Assembly: GCF_031458395.1 (NCBI RefSeq)
Contig: NZ_JAVDYJ010000001.1
Span: 744,001-808,000, forward strand
DNA length: 64,000 nt
Reading direction: 5' to 3'
Origin: Enteractinococcus fodinae
GTDB lineage: Bacteria > Actinomycetota > Actinomycetes > Actinomycetales > Micrococcaceae
Positions 35,414 to 44,233 of the stretch are shown here, in pieces. A program made the position numbers and the translations under genes. The first letter of the stretch is position 1. Each line of letters opens with the position of its first letter. The notes beneath the pieces are model-generated. The model had not been told where the DNA came from. It saw only the letters and a program-made list of their open reading frames with translations, and did not search any database.

Positions 35414-36325
35414 ATGGTGACGACACCCAGGATTACTCCCAATATTTGGTTTCAGGGCACCGCCGGGGAAGCTGTGGAACATTATCTTGAGACTTTCGGC
35501 AGAGGTTCTAAAATACTCAAAACGGTGTCCTATCCGGAAACCGGACTTCCGGAGTTCCAGCGCGATTTCGCCGGCCAGTTGTTGGTATCGGACTTCTCGC
35601 TGCGCGGGTTCCGGCTGACAGCAATCAATGCCGGCGAACAATTTACCCCGACCCCGGCGATCTCTTTCACGCTCAACTTTGATCCCTTGCAATACGTGGA
35701 TACTGACGCAGCACGCGCTGACCTCGATGCGCTCTGGCATCGGCTCTTGGCTGGTGGGCAGACGCTGATGCCACTGCAGGAGTATGCATTCAGTCGCCGC
35801 TACGGGTGGGTCCAAGACCGTTATGGTGTGTCGTGGCAGCTGATCCTCACGGATCCAGAAGGTGACCCGCGGCCATTTATCATGCCGGCCTTCCTCTTTG
35901 GTGGGGTCCACCAGAACCTCGCGGCTGAAGCGATCGAATATTGGACCCAGGTGTTTCCGAACTCATCCATAGGTGCGCAGTTCCGCTATCGCGAACCGAC
36001 AGGCCCCGCCACCACAACGTCGTTGATGTTCAGTGATTTCACGCTCGATGGGCAATGGTTTATGGCCATGGACTCAGCCGTGGACCAAGATGCCACGTTC
36101 ACCGAAGCGATCTCGCTGCTGGTGGCGTGTGAAGACTAGGCAGAAATCGACTACTACTGGGAGGCGCTGTCGGCGGTACCCGAGGCCGAACAGTGTGGCT
36201 GGTGCAAAGATCGGTTCGGGGTGTCCTGGCAGATCGTGCCACGGCAGATGGATCAGCTCATGCAGCATCCGGGTGCCTATGCGAACATGCTGCGTATGAA
36301 AAAACTCGTGATCGCCGATATCTGA
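35414..36325 (+). pseudogene. Two-domain PhnB/VOC-like protein interrupted by an in-frame TAG
   Basis: The first open stretch gives 241 aa: a PhnB-type (VOC superfamily) domain at about 5-150 (ITPNIWFQGTAGEAVEHYLE to YGVSWQLILTD) and most of a second copy (PAFLFGGVHQNLAAEAIEYW onward). At 36137-36139 a TAG interrupts the frame, and the same frame runs on for another 61 codons to TGA at 36323-36325 ([28 protein letters not shown]), completing the second domain. Homologous positions in the family often hold Gln, so a CAG-to-TAG change explains it. The loss of the final strands probably inactivates domain 2. Biological function of the family is uncertain (dioxygenase/isomerase fold). Confidence 0.85.
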
Positions 36326-36388
36326 CCTCGTCGAAGCCTGTTCACGGACTCGTCGAAGATACTGTAGTGACCAAGAACTCGACGCGAT

Positions 36389-36418
36389 TTGGTCACTGAG
36401 GCCGATCCGTAGTATTAT
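36389..36418 (+). promoter_or_regulatory. Candidate rplM-rpsI promoter
   Basis: TTGGTC (36389-36394), 18-base spacer, TATTAT (36413-36418). It lies in the 320-base gap 36326-36645, which otherwise holds no credible gene; the leader would be about 220 nt. Confidence 0.6.
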
Positions 36419-36645
36419 GGGTAGCTGTTGTGCGTGTCCTCCCGGATCGCAAGCGCAGCAGGGCCTGACGTCGTTGCATCGTCGATGGGTCGTTGCGGCA
36501 CCGGGAAGATCGGACCCGGCTTCACGCCAGCCCTCACCTGGTGTACCGGAGATGCACTGTCAACTTAACAGCAATGTCGCGCAACTGAATCTCACGGCCG
36601 TGCGATATATTGCTGACCGAACCCGACATACGAAGGCTAAACATA

Positions 36646-37089
36646 GTGCGTACGTTTACACCAACGCCAGACGACGTAGATCGTCAATGGCACGTCATTG
36701 ACGCCACCGATGTGGTGCTAGGGCGTCTTGCCAGCCAGGTGGCAACGCTGCTGCGCGGCAAGCACAAGCCCACTTTTGCCCCACACATGGACATGGGCGA
36801 TTTCGTGATCATCACTAACGCCGACAAAGTTGCTTTGACCGGCGCGAAGCTTGAGCAGAAAAAAGCATACCGTCACTCTGGTTACCCGGGTGGCTTGACC
36901 TCGACGACTTACGCCGAACTGCTGGAGAAAAACCCAGTTCGCGCCGTAGAAAAAGCTGTCAAGGGTATGCTGCCGAAGAACCGCATCGCTGACCAGATGT
37001 TCAAGAAACTGAAGGTTTACGAAGGTTCTGATCACCCGCACGCTGCCCAGCAGCCAAAAGAATTTATCATCGACCAGGTCGCCCAGTAA
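36646..37089 (+). CDS. rplM: 50S ribosomal protein L13
   Basis: 147 aa from GTG at 36646 (MRTFTPTP), with GAAGG 9 bases upstream; a longer frame from 36610 is not family-like. [35 protein letters not shown] and VKGMLPKN are diagnostic. In E. coli L13 regulates rplM-rpsI. rpsI follows 22 bases downstream. Confidence 0.97.
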   Translation: MRTFTPTPDDVDRQWHVIDATDVVLGRLASQVATLLRGKHKPTFAPHMDMGDFVIITNADKVALTGAKLEQKKAYRHSGYPGGLTSTTYAELLEKNPVRAVEKAVKGMLPKNRIADQMFKKLKVYEGSDHPHAAQQPKEFIIDQVAQ

Positions 37090-37111
37090 GCCCTGAGTTC
37101 AAGGAGAACCC

Positions 37112-37609
37112 ATGACTGAAAACGTCAATGAGATCACTGAGGACCAGGAGCTGACCAGCTACACCTCGGAATCTGATACCACCGTTACAACTGAAGAAGT
37201 TGCTGAACGCCCAGCGCTGACCCAATCCGGTCAGGCCGTTGGCCGTCGCAAACGCGCCATCGCTCGTGTCCGTCTCATTCCAGGTACCGGTACCTGGAAG
37301 ATCAACGGTCGCGAACTCGACGCGTACTTCCCGAACAAACTGCACCAGCAGGAAGTCAATGACCCATTCCGTGTACTTGAACTCGAAGGCGCCTACGACG
37401 TCATCGCGCTCGTGCACGGTGGCGGCCCTTCCGGTCAAGCCGGTGCGGTCCGTCTGGGCATTGCTCGTGCACTGAACGAAATCGATCGCGAGAACAACCG
37501 CGGCCCGCTGAAGAAAGCTGGCTTCCTGACTCGTGACGCTCGTGCAGTTGAGCGCAAGAAGGCCGGTCTCAAGAAGGCCCGTAAAGCGCCACAATACTCG
37601 AAGCGTTAA
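37112..37609 (+). CDS. rpsI: 30S ribosomal protein S9
   Basis: 165 aa. An acidic N-terminal extension of about 45 residues precedes the core ([19 protein letters not shown]); the C-terminal [12 protein letters not shown] reaches the P-site tRNA anticodon. The extension is common in Actinobacteria. Confidence 0.97.
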   Translation: MTENVNEITEDQELTSYTSESDTTVTTEEVAERPALTQSGQAVGRRKRAIARVRLIPGTGTWKINGRELDAYFPNKLHQQEVNDPFRVLELEGAYDVIALVHGGGPSGQAGAVRLGIARALNEIDRENNRGPLKKAGFLTRDARAVERKKAGLKKARKAPQYSKR

Positions 37610-37631
37610 CTCGCCAACAGTTTTACAAAAG

Positions 37632-37665
37632 ACATCCGTCAGCATTGCGCTGGCGGATGTTTTTT
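37632..37665 (+). terminator. Terminator after rpsI
   Basis: A 12-bp stem (37632-37643 with 37649-37660, one G-U), five-base loop, then six T. Confidence 0.92.
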
Positions 37666-37794
37666 GCGTTAAGTCAGAGTGGACCGGGCCACCAAGGTAC
37701 GAAGACAGTGATGGAACCCTCTCATTGCGGCACATGTCACGCTACGATCTAAGATGTACCAGCCGACAGCGTCAACGTAGAAGGGCGTGACCGA

Positions 37795-39831
37795 GTGATC
37801 ATGAGTCAACCAGACGAGCAGCTGCACATGGCCATCGATACGGGAGGAACGTTCACGGATGTGGCCGTTCGAACCACCGATGGCACGATGCATGTCTGGA
37901 AGCTCCCCTCCACGCCGCAGGCACCGAACCAAGCGGTCATTGATGGGGTTCACGGTGCGCTTGAACGAATCGATCGCACCCCGCAGGAACTCACTCGATT
38001 TGTACACGGCAGCACGGTTGCCACCAACACCGTCATCACCCGGGATGGCGCCCGTGTCGGTATGGTCACGACCAGTGGGTTCCGGGACGTCCTGGCGATA
38101 GCTCATCAAGCCAGACCATCAATCTATGACCAACATCAACGTCGTCCCGAACCGTTGATCCCGCGCGCTGCGATCGTCGAAGCGATCCAACGCATGGATG
38201 CCGAGGGAAACATCCTGGTTGAGCTCGACGAGGCAGCCCTGCGCGACGCTGTGGAACCCTTGCGAGACCAACAACTTGATGTGGTCGTCGTGTCGTTTCT
38301 CAACGCTTACGTCAACCCTGCCCACGAACAACGCGCCGCAGACCTGATCGCCGACCTCGGCGTGGCCGATCACGTGGTAGCCGCAACTGACGTCACCGCT
38401 GAGATGCGGGAGTACGAGCGGACCTCCACCGCAGCGATCAATGCTTATGTCGCCCCGCGAATATCCAGCTATATCCAGCGTCTCGAACAAGGCCTCGAAC
38501 AAGCCGGCGTCAACACCAAATGGCGCATTATGCAATCCTCCGGTGGGTTGCTCAGCCCTGATGACGCTGCGCAGCATCCGGCACGAACCGTATTATCCGG
38601 GCTGGCCGGGGGAGTGGTCGGTGCCGCCAACTGGGCCAAACACCTGGGACTGCCGCGCGTGGTGTCGTTTGATATCGGTGGGACCTCAACCGACATCGCG
38701 CTTATCCGTGACGGGATCCCCGACGAGACACTCTCCTCAGAAATAGCCGGCCTTCCCCTCAAGCTGCCTTCGGTGGACGTCCATACGATCGGAGCCGGTG
38801 GCGGTTCCATTGCATGGTTAGATTCTGGCGGGGGACTCCGTGTTGGACCCCATTCCGCCGGCGCCGAGCCCGGTCCGATCAGCTACCAGCGCGGTGGCAC
38901 TGAACTGACGGTCACGGATGCTCACGCCGTACTGGGCCGCCTGGGTGATGAGCTGCTTGGCGGTGAGTTCAGTCTCGATGTGCAAGCAGCCCACGAGGCA
39001 ATGTCAGACTGGGGACAGCAGCTGGGCTTATCGGCAGAAGACACCGCCGAAGGCATCCTTCGAGTTATCACCGCAACCATGGCCCGTGGCATCCGCAAAG
39101 TTTCGGTCGAACGTGGAGTGGACCTTCGCACCTGCGACCTCATGGCCTTCGGCGGTGCCGGTCCGCTGCACGGAGCTGATCTTGCCCATGAGCTCAACAT
39201 GCAATCGGCGGTCATTCCGCCGCGACCTGGGATCGCTTCGGCGGTCGGGATGCTTGATGCCCCGATTCGACATGACTACGCCACCAGTGTCGACGCCCGC
39301 GCCGCTGCAGCGCTGGCCGACCTTTCCGGGACATTCGAAGCCATGCAGGCAACGGCTCGTGAGGATCTGGACCACCCGGAAGCTGAAACGCACTTCGAAC
39401 AGCTCGTTGATGCCCGGTACATTGGCCAGTCTTACGAGTTGACGGTTCCCTGGGATGAGGACTGGGAGCGCCAGCGCGAGATCTTTGAACACGCCCACGA
39501 AGCCAACTATGGTTTCGCCGACCCGGATGCGCTCATGGAGATCGTAGTCGCCCGACTGGTAGTCACTCAGCCGTTAGAACACGGGGAACTCGAATCTGTG
39601 GCCAGCATTGACGCCGAGGTCACTCCGCAGCGCCACCGCGAGGTGTATATCGACGGCGCCTGGCGTCAAGTGCCCATTTATGACCGGGCTACCTTCGGTG
39701 ACGGCACCGTCATCACCGGACCAGCCGTGATCGAACAGTTCGACTCGACCATTTACGTGCGCCCAGACCAAGTCGCGCACAACGATACCTACGACTTCTT
39801 ACACCTTCGCCCGGCCCAGGAACAGGAGTGA
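37795..39831 (+). CDS. Hydantoinase/oxoprolinase subunit A (HyuA family)
   Basis: 678 aa ATP-dependent ring-opening amidase subunit. The N-terminal Hydant_A region begins MAIDTGGTFTDVAV; the central ASKHA-like ATPase motif is FDIGGTSTDIALI (about residues 295-307); HTIGAGGGSI and FGGAGPLHGADLA follow. With subunit B it hydrolyses hydantoins, 5-oxoproline or related lactams; acetone carboxylase is a related alternative. GTG start with AAGGG 9 bases upstream. Its TGA lies 2 bases before the subunit B ATG, so the two form an operon. Codon use (CCG/CCC for Pro) differs from the ribosomal genes. Confidence 0.92.
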   Translation: MIMSQPDEQLHMAIDTGGTFTDVAVRTTDGTMHVWKLPSTPQAPNQAVIDGVHGALERIDRTPQELTRFVHGSTVATNTVITRDGARVGMVTTSGFRDVLAIAHQARPSIYDQHQRRPEPLIPRAAIVEAIQRMDAEGNILVELDEAALRDAVEPLRDQQLDVVVVSFLNAYVNPAHEQRAADLIADLGVADHVVAATDVTAEMREYERTSTAAINAYVAPRISSYIQRLEQGLEQAGVNTKWRIMQSSGGLLSPDDAAQHPARTVLSGLAGGVVGAANWAKHLGLPRVVSFDIGGTSTDIALIRDGIPDETLSSEIAGLPLKLPSVDVHTIGAGGGSIAWLDSGGGLRVGPHSAGAEPGPISYQRGGTELTVTDAHAVLGRLGDELLGGEFSLDVQAAHEAMSDWGQQLGLSAEDTAEGILRVITATMARGIRKVSVERGVDLRTCDLMAFGGAGPLHGADLAHELNMQSAVIPPRPGIASAVGMLDAPIRHDYATSVDARAAAALADLSGTFEAMQATAREDLDHPEAETHFEQLVDARYIGQSYELTVPWDEDWERQREIFEHAHEANYGFADPDALMEIVVARLVVTQPLEHGELESVASIDAEVTPQRHREVYIDGAWRQVPIYDRATFGDGTVITGPAVIEQFDSTIYVRPDQVAHNDTYDFLHLRPAQEQE

Positions 39832-39833
39832 GT

Positions 39834-41429
39834 ATGGAGACCGCAGCGCTAAACCCGGTCGAACTGGAAATCGCCCGGAACCGGCTAGAGTCCATTTCCG
39901 AAGAGGTCGGCACCGCACTGATCCAGACCAGTTATTCACCTAATATCAAAGACCGGCGCGACTGCTCAGCCGGTATCTACGGCCCTGATGGCATGTTGAT
40001 CTCACAAGCCGAACACATTCCGCTCCACCTGGGGCTCATGCCGACGATGATCAAAAACGCCCTGGCGACCTACGGCGCTGATCGCCTCGTTGAAGGTGAC
40101 GTGCTGATCACCAACAATCCGTATTTGGGTGGGTCACATTTGCCGGACATGTGTGTCATCACGCCGGTCTTCTGGCAGGACGAATTGATCGCTGTCGTGG
40201 CCAATATGGCCCACCACGTCGATGTTGGTGGTATCACCCCGGGTTCTATGGCGACTCATGCCACCGAAATTTTCCAGGAGGGGGTTCGTGTTCCCCCGGT
40301 CAAGCTCTTCTCCCAAGGCACATTGCGCCAGGAGCTCCTGTCCGTCATGCTGGCCAATATTCGGACCCAAGATAAAACCCGCGGTGACATTATGGCCCAG
40401 GTGGCCGCGAACCGGTTAGGCGAGCGCCGCATCCATGAACTCCTCGAAGAATGGGGCGCTGAGCGATTCGCGCAATCGACCCATGCTCTGGTCGGGTATG
40501 CGGCCCGCCGGACCCGGGCGGCGATCGAACAACTGCCCGATGGTACTGGGACATTTACCGATTCTTTGGAACACGACGGAAATCAACAACGCGATGTGGC
40601 GATCACGGTGACGGTCGAAGTCTCCGGCGACGAGTTGTTCGTCGACTTTATCGCCACCGACGATCAGGTGGACGGAGCCGTGAACTGTTCTTGGGCAGTC
40701 ACCGAGGGCTGTGTGGCCTATGTGATCAAACTGCTCACGGACCCGACCCTGCCCTCAAATGCCGGGCTGATGGAACCCATCAGCGTCACCACCCGAGAAG
40801 GATCATTGGTCGCAGCGAAATTTCCCGCCCCGGTGGCCAACGGCAATATTCAAACCTCCCAGCGCATTGTCGATGCGCTGCTGGGGGCATTTCACGAGTT
40901 CGCTCCCGAACAGGTTCCGGCGGCCTCCTCGGGGTCTATGTCGATTATGACCATCGGTGGATTCGACGAAACCACGGGCCAATACTTCTCCTATGTGGAA
41001 ACCTACGGCGGTGGGCAGGGTGCGATGCCCGACCAGGATGGTGCATCAGCGATCCACACCCATATGACCAACACGCGCAACACCCCGTGTGAAGTAATCG
41101 AACGCGAATACCCGCTGCGGGTCGAGGCATACCAAATCGCTGAAAACACCGGCGGCGATGGGCGCTACCGTGGCGGCGACGGACTGATCCGCCATCTCAC
41201 CTTGACGCGCGGCAAAGCACAAGTAGTAGCCGGCACTTCTCGAGTGACCACCGCGCCGTGGGGACTAGCCGGTGGCGCCGACGGTAAACCCGGCAGCGTG
41301 ATCCGACACGGCCCCGACGGTGACGAGCATCGGGAATCGATGACGAGGTTTGAGGTGCAAGCCGGCGAAGGCATTACGATCCAGACCGCCGGGGGCGGCG
41401 GTTACGGCTCAAGCCCGGCAGCGGAGTAG
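39834..41429 (+). CDS. Hydantoinase/oxoprolinase subunit B (HyuB family)
   Basis: 531 aa. It has the typical NPVELEIARNRLESISEEVG start, SPNIKDRRDCSAGIYG, ITNNPYLGGSHLPDMCVITP, the long central domain and the C-terminal glycine motif TAGGGGYG. ATG at 39834 is favoured, with AGGAG 5 bases upstream; a GTG at 39828 overlaps the hyuA stop. It works as a complex with subunit A; the lactam or hydantoin substrate is not deducible. Confidence 0.93.
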   Translation: METAALNPVELEIARNRLESISEEVGTALIQTSYSPNIKDRRDCSAGIYGPDGMLISQAEHIPLHLGLMPTMIKNALATYGADRLVEGDVLITNNPYLGGSHLPDMCVITPVFWQDELIAVVANMAHHVDVGGITPGSMATHATEIFQEGVRVPPVKLFSQGTLRQELLSVMLANIRTQDKTRGDIMAQVAANRLGERRIHELLEEWGAERFAQSTHALVGYAARRTRAAIEQLPDGTGTFTDSLEHDGNQQRDVAITVTVEVSGDELFVDFIATDDQVDGAVNCSWAVTEGCVAYVIKLLTDPTLPSNAGLMEPISVTTREGSLVAAKFPAPVANGNIQTSQRIVDALLGAFHEFAPEQVPAASSGSMSIMTIGGFDETTGQYFSYVETYGGGQGAMPDQDGASAIHTHMTNTRNTPCEVIEREYPLRVEAYQIAENTGGDGRYRGGDGLIRHLTLTRGKAQVVAGTSRVTTAPWGLAGGADGKPGSVIRHGPDGDEHRESMTRFEVQAGEGITIQTAGGGGYGSSPAAE

Positions 41430-41505
41430 CAATCGATACCGTGAAATAACGGTGCCCTAGAAGATGGCGCGTTGCGAAGCACATCGCGATCTTGGTCGCG
41501 TCACG

Positions 41506-41535
41506 TTGCGTGTTACTCAGGAGTAACAGTACGCT
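41506..41535 (+). promoter_or_regulatory. Promoter with embedded palindromic operator
   Basis: TTGCGT (41506-41511) and TACGCT (41530-41535) are spaced by 18 bases. The spacer contains a perfect inverted repeat GTTACTC-AG-GAGTAAC (41512-41527). A repressor bound there would block RNA polymerase on the aldehyde dehydrogenase operon. The regulator is not in the immediate neighbourhood; TetR-type proteins use sites of this shape. Confidence 0.6.
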
Positions 41536-41560
41536 GAGGTAAACCCTAGAAAGGTGGTTC

Positions 41561-43003
41561 ATGACCGCAGCCACGACCATTCAGGACCTTAATCATATCT
41601 TCGCCACCGGACGCACCCGCAGTGTGAGTTGGCGGTTGAGTCAGCTCGCTGCTCTGCAGCGTATGCTCGAGGAACATGCTGACACCCTCGAAGCAGCCTT
41701 ACGAAAAGACCTCGGCAAAAACGGTTTTGAAGCCTGGGTTTCTGAAATCGGGCAGGTGCTGGAAGAGATCAAGTGGCTGCGCAAACACGCCGCCGACTGG
41801 GCTACACCCCAACGAGTTCGCACCCCGATGGCATTGTGGCCAGCTACGTCGCGGATCGAACACGAACCGCGTGGCACGGTATTGGTCATCTCCCCGTGGA
41901 ATTACCCGGTCATGCTGTCGCTGTCGCCCTTAGCCGGTGCAGTCGCCACCGGCAATACCGTCGTACTCAAGCCTTCCGAAATTAGCACAGCGGTAGAAGC
42001 CGCCCTGGCCGAACTGATTCCTCGGTACCTGGATCCGCATGCCGTGCGAGTTATCACCGGTGGACCCGAGGTCGTCCACGAGATGATCGAAGCCGGTCCC
42101 AATTATGTGTTCTTTACCGGTTCCTCCCGTGTCGGTTCGATCATCGCCCAGGCGTGCGCCGAACGGCATATTGACTACACCCTGGAACTTGGCGGTCAAT
42201 CACCGGTCTACGTTCATCACGATGCCAACCTCAAAACCACAGCGACACGACTGGTGTGGGGCAAGTTCTTCAACGCGGGCCAAACCTGTGTGGCCCCGAA
42301 CCACATTTATGTCCACCAAGACGTCGCAGAGCAACTACGAGAAGCGATTCTTGCTGAACTGCTACGGCAGTTTGGGACTGATCCGGCAACGAATCCCGAC
42401 TATCCGCGTATGATCACCCCCGAGCACACCCAATCAGTAGCCGACCTGTTGGCCAAGACCAGCGGAACGATCATCCACGGCGGCACCAGTGATGCCTCCC
42501 GGCGGTATATCGAGCCGACCGTCGTGACCAACGTGGCCGAGCACGACGCGGTCATGTCGCGGGAGCTGTTCGGCCCAGTACTCCCGATCATCTCTGTCAC
42601 CGGTCCCGATGACGCCCTGGACCGGATCCGTCAGCGGGAGGAGCCGTTGGCCTGCTACCTGTTTACCGAATCGGCCAGCCTTAAAGAGTACTTCTTGCCA
42701 CGCGTGGTCGCCGGCGGGATCGGGATCAACGTCCCGGTCATGCACGTTGCCACGCCACACCTGCCGTTCGGGGGCGTTGGCGCCTCCGGCACCGGCCACT
42801 ACCACGGCAAATGGTCGCTGGAAACCTTCACCCAACAACGTGCGGTGTTGGATAAATCCACGCGTTTCGACACAATCAAACTCATCACCCAGCCGGTTCC
42901 TGCCTGGGCACACTGGGCCGTTCGGCGGCTGCTGTCGGCCGGGAAAATTCCGGCCAACGACCTGCAAGCCGCCCGCCGCTTCCAGACTGACAGACCACGG
43001 TAG
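41561..43003 (+). CDS. Aldehyde dehydrogenase (class 3-like)
   Basis: 480 aa NAD(P)-dependent aldehyde oxidation enzyme. Visible features: ISPWNYPVMLSLSPL and LKPSEIS (cofactor binding), FTGSSRVGSII, general-base Glu in TLELGGQSPV, catalytic Cys in NAGQTCVAPNHIYV (about residue 245) and LPFGGVGASGTGHYHG. The short length and motifs fit the class 3/fatty aldehyde branch (coniferyl aldehyde, AlkH-like). It lies behind a palindromic operator and 9 bases ahead of the PLP gene, so these genes probably form one operon. Confidence 0.93.
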   Translation: MTAATTIQDLNHIFATGRTRSVSWRLSQLAALQRMLEEHADTLEAALRKDLGKNGFEAWVSEIGQVLEEIKWLRKHAADWATPQRVRTPMALWPATSRIEHEPRGTVLVISPWNYPVMLSLSPLAGAVATGNTVVLKPSEISTAVEAALAELIPRYLDPHAVRVITGGPEVVHEMIEAGPNYVFFTGSSRVGSIIAQACAERHIDYTLELGGQSPVYVHHDANLKTTATRLVWGKFFNAGQTCVAPNHIYVHQDVAEQLREAILAELLRQFGTDPATNPDYPRMITPEHTQSVADLLAKTSGTIIHGGTSDASRRYIEPTVVTNVAEHDAVMSRELFGPVLPIISVTGPDDALDRIRQREEPLACYLFTESASLKEYFLPRVVAGGIGINVPVMHVATPHLPFGGVGASGTGHYHGKWSLETFTQQRAVLDKSTRFDTIKLITQPVPAWAHWAVRRLLSAGKIPANDLQAARRFQTDRPR

Positions 43004-43012
43004 CAGGCCAGC

Positions 43013-44233
43013 ATGGCACCTGCCTTTGACCTCTTGGGCCCCAACACGCCCAATCCTGGAGACCAACATCGCCGATTAGCTACCGCCTGTCAGCATCTTG
43101 CTGCACCGGTGGCTGTCTTAGACCTGCACGCCCTGTCTGCTAATGCTCATGCGTTGGTGCAGCGCGCTGGTGGTAAACCGGTGCGCATCGCCTCAAAATC
43201 TCTCCGCTCGACCGGCGTGCTCACAGCCCTGCTCGCGACCCCCGGATACGCCGGAGTGTTAGCCTTCAGCCTCCGTGAAGCTATCATGTTGGTCCAAACC
43301 GGCGTGGCCCAAGACGTGGTGGTCGCCTATCCCACCACAGACCGCCACGCACTGACCCAGTTGTTGGACTCCGAACACCTGCTGCAAGCCATCACGGTGA
43401 TGATCGATCACCCAGAGCAGCTGCAGTTCATTCGACGCCTTGGTACCGGGGTAGCTGCGGTGCGCGTGTGCCTAGATCTCGATATGTCGTTGCGAGCAGG
43501 TCCGCTGCACATTGGGACCCGCAGATCACCCATCCACACCGTTGACCACGTAACCGCCGCGGCCGAATACATCACCGCCACCCACATGTTCCGGCTGGTC
43601 GGGCTGATGGGTTACGAAGCCCAGATCGCCGGCGTGACCGATAACAACCCACTCATCTCAGCCATCAAACGCATTTCCAACACTGAATTGCGCGCTCGCC
43701 GCCGCCACCTCGTGCGTGCCGCTCAACGCGTGCTGACCAGCCGTGGTCTCCCGGACCTGGAATTCGTCAACGGCGGGGGCACCGGCTCGCTGGAATCCAC
43801 TGCCACAGATGACGCGGTCACCGAAGTCGCCGCTGGGTCTGGCATTTATGGCCCGCACCTGTTCGATCACTATGACACCTTCACCCCCGAGCCGGCGGCC
43901 TTTTTCGGCCTAGACGTCACCCGCCATCCCGCACCCGGGTTCGTCACCGTCCAGGGTGGCGGGTGGATCGCCTCTGGAACCCCCGGCGCCGACCGTCTGC
44001 CGCTGCCCGTCTACCCGTCCGGACTGCACTACACCAGAACCGAAGGCGCCGGTGAAGTGCAGACCCCGTTGCACGCTGCCGGGTCAGCTGTGCCGGACAT
44101 TGGTCAGCGCATCTGGTTTCGTCATGCCAAAGCTGGGGAACTGGCCGAACACGTCAACCACTTCCATCTCGTCACTCAACATCGCATCACAGCCACCGTC
44201 ACCACGTATCGCGGCGACGGTTTTGTGCTGTGA
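43013..44233 (+). CDS. PLP-dependent D-amino acid deaminase/aldolase-like protein (alanine racemase fold type III)
   Basis: 406 aa. The N-terminal alanine-racemase-like TIM barrel starts about residue 30 (VAVLDLHALSANAHALVQR) with the PLP Lys in VRIASKSLRS. EFVNGGGTGSLEST and the C-terminal metal-site-like RHAKAGELAEHVNHFHLV resemble D-serine dehydratase/D-threonine aldolase family members. In other Actinobacteria a gene of this type lies next to a sugar-lactone oxidase, as here. The stop overlaps the GTG of that oxidase. Substrate unknown. Confidence 0.82.
   Translation: MAPAFDLLGPNTPNPGDQHRRLATACQHLAAPVAVLDLHALSANAHALVQRAGGKPVRIASKSLRSTGVLTALLATPGYAGVLAFSLREAIMLVQTGVAQDVVVAYPTTDRHALTQLLDSEHLLQAITVMIDHPEQLQFIRRLGTGVAAVRVCLDLDMSLRAGPLHIGTRRSPIHTVDHVTAAAEYITATHMFRLVGLMGYEAQIAGVTDNNPLISAIKRISNTELRARRRHLVRAAQRVLTSRGLPDLEFVNGGGTGSLESTATDDAVTEVAAGSGIYGPHLFDHYDTFTPEPAAFFGLDVTRHPAPGFVTVQGGGWIASGTPGADRLPLPVYPSGLHYTRTEGAGEVQTPLHAAGSAVPDIGQRIWFRHAKAGELAEHVNHFHLVTQHRITATVTTYRGDGFVL

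Noticed and set aside
36417-36701. 94-aa frame overlapping the start of rplM
   Set aside because: Lies in the leader and overlaps rplM out of frame; translation looks random.
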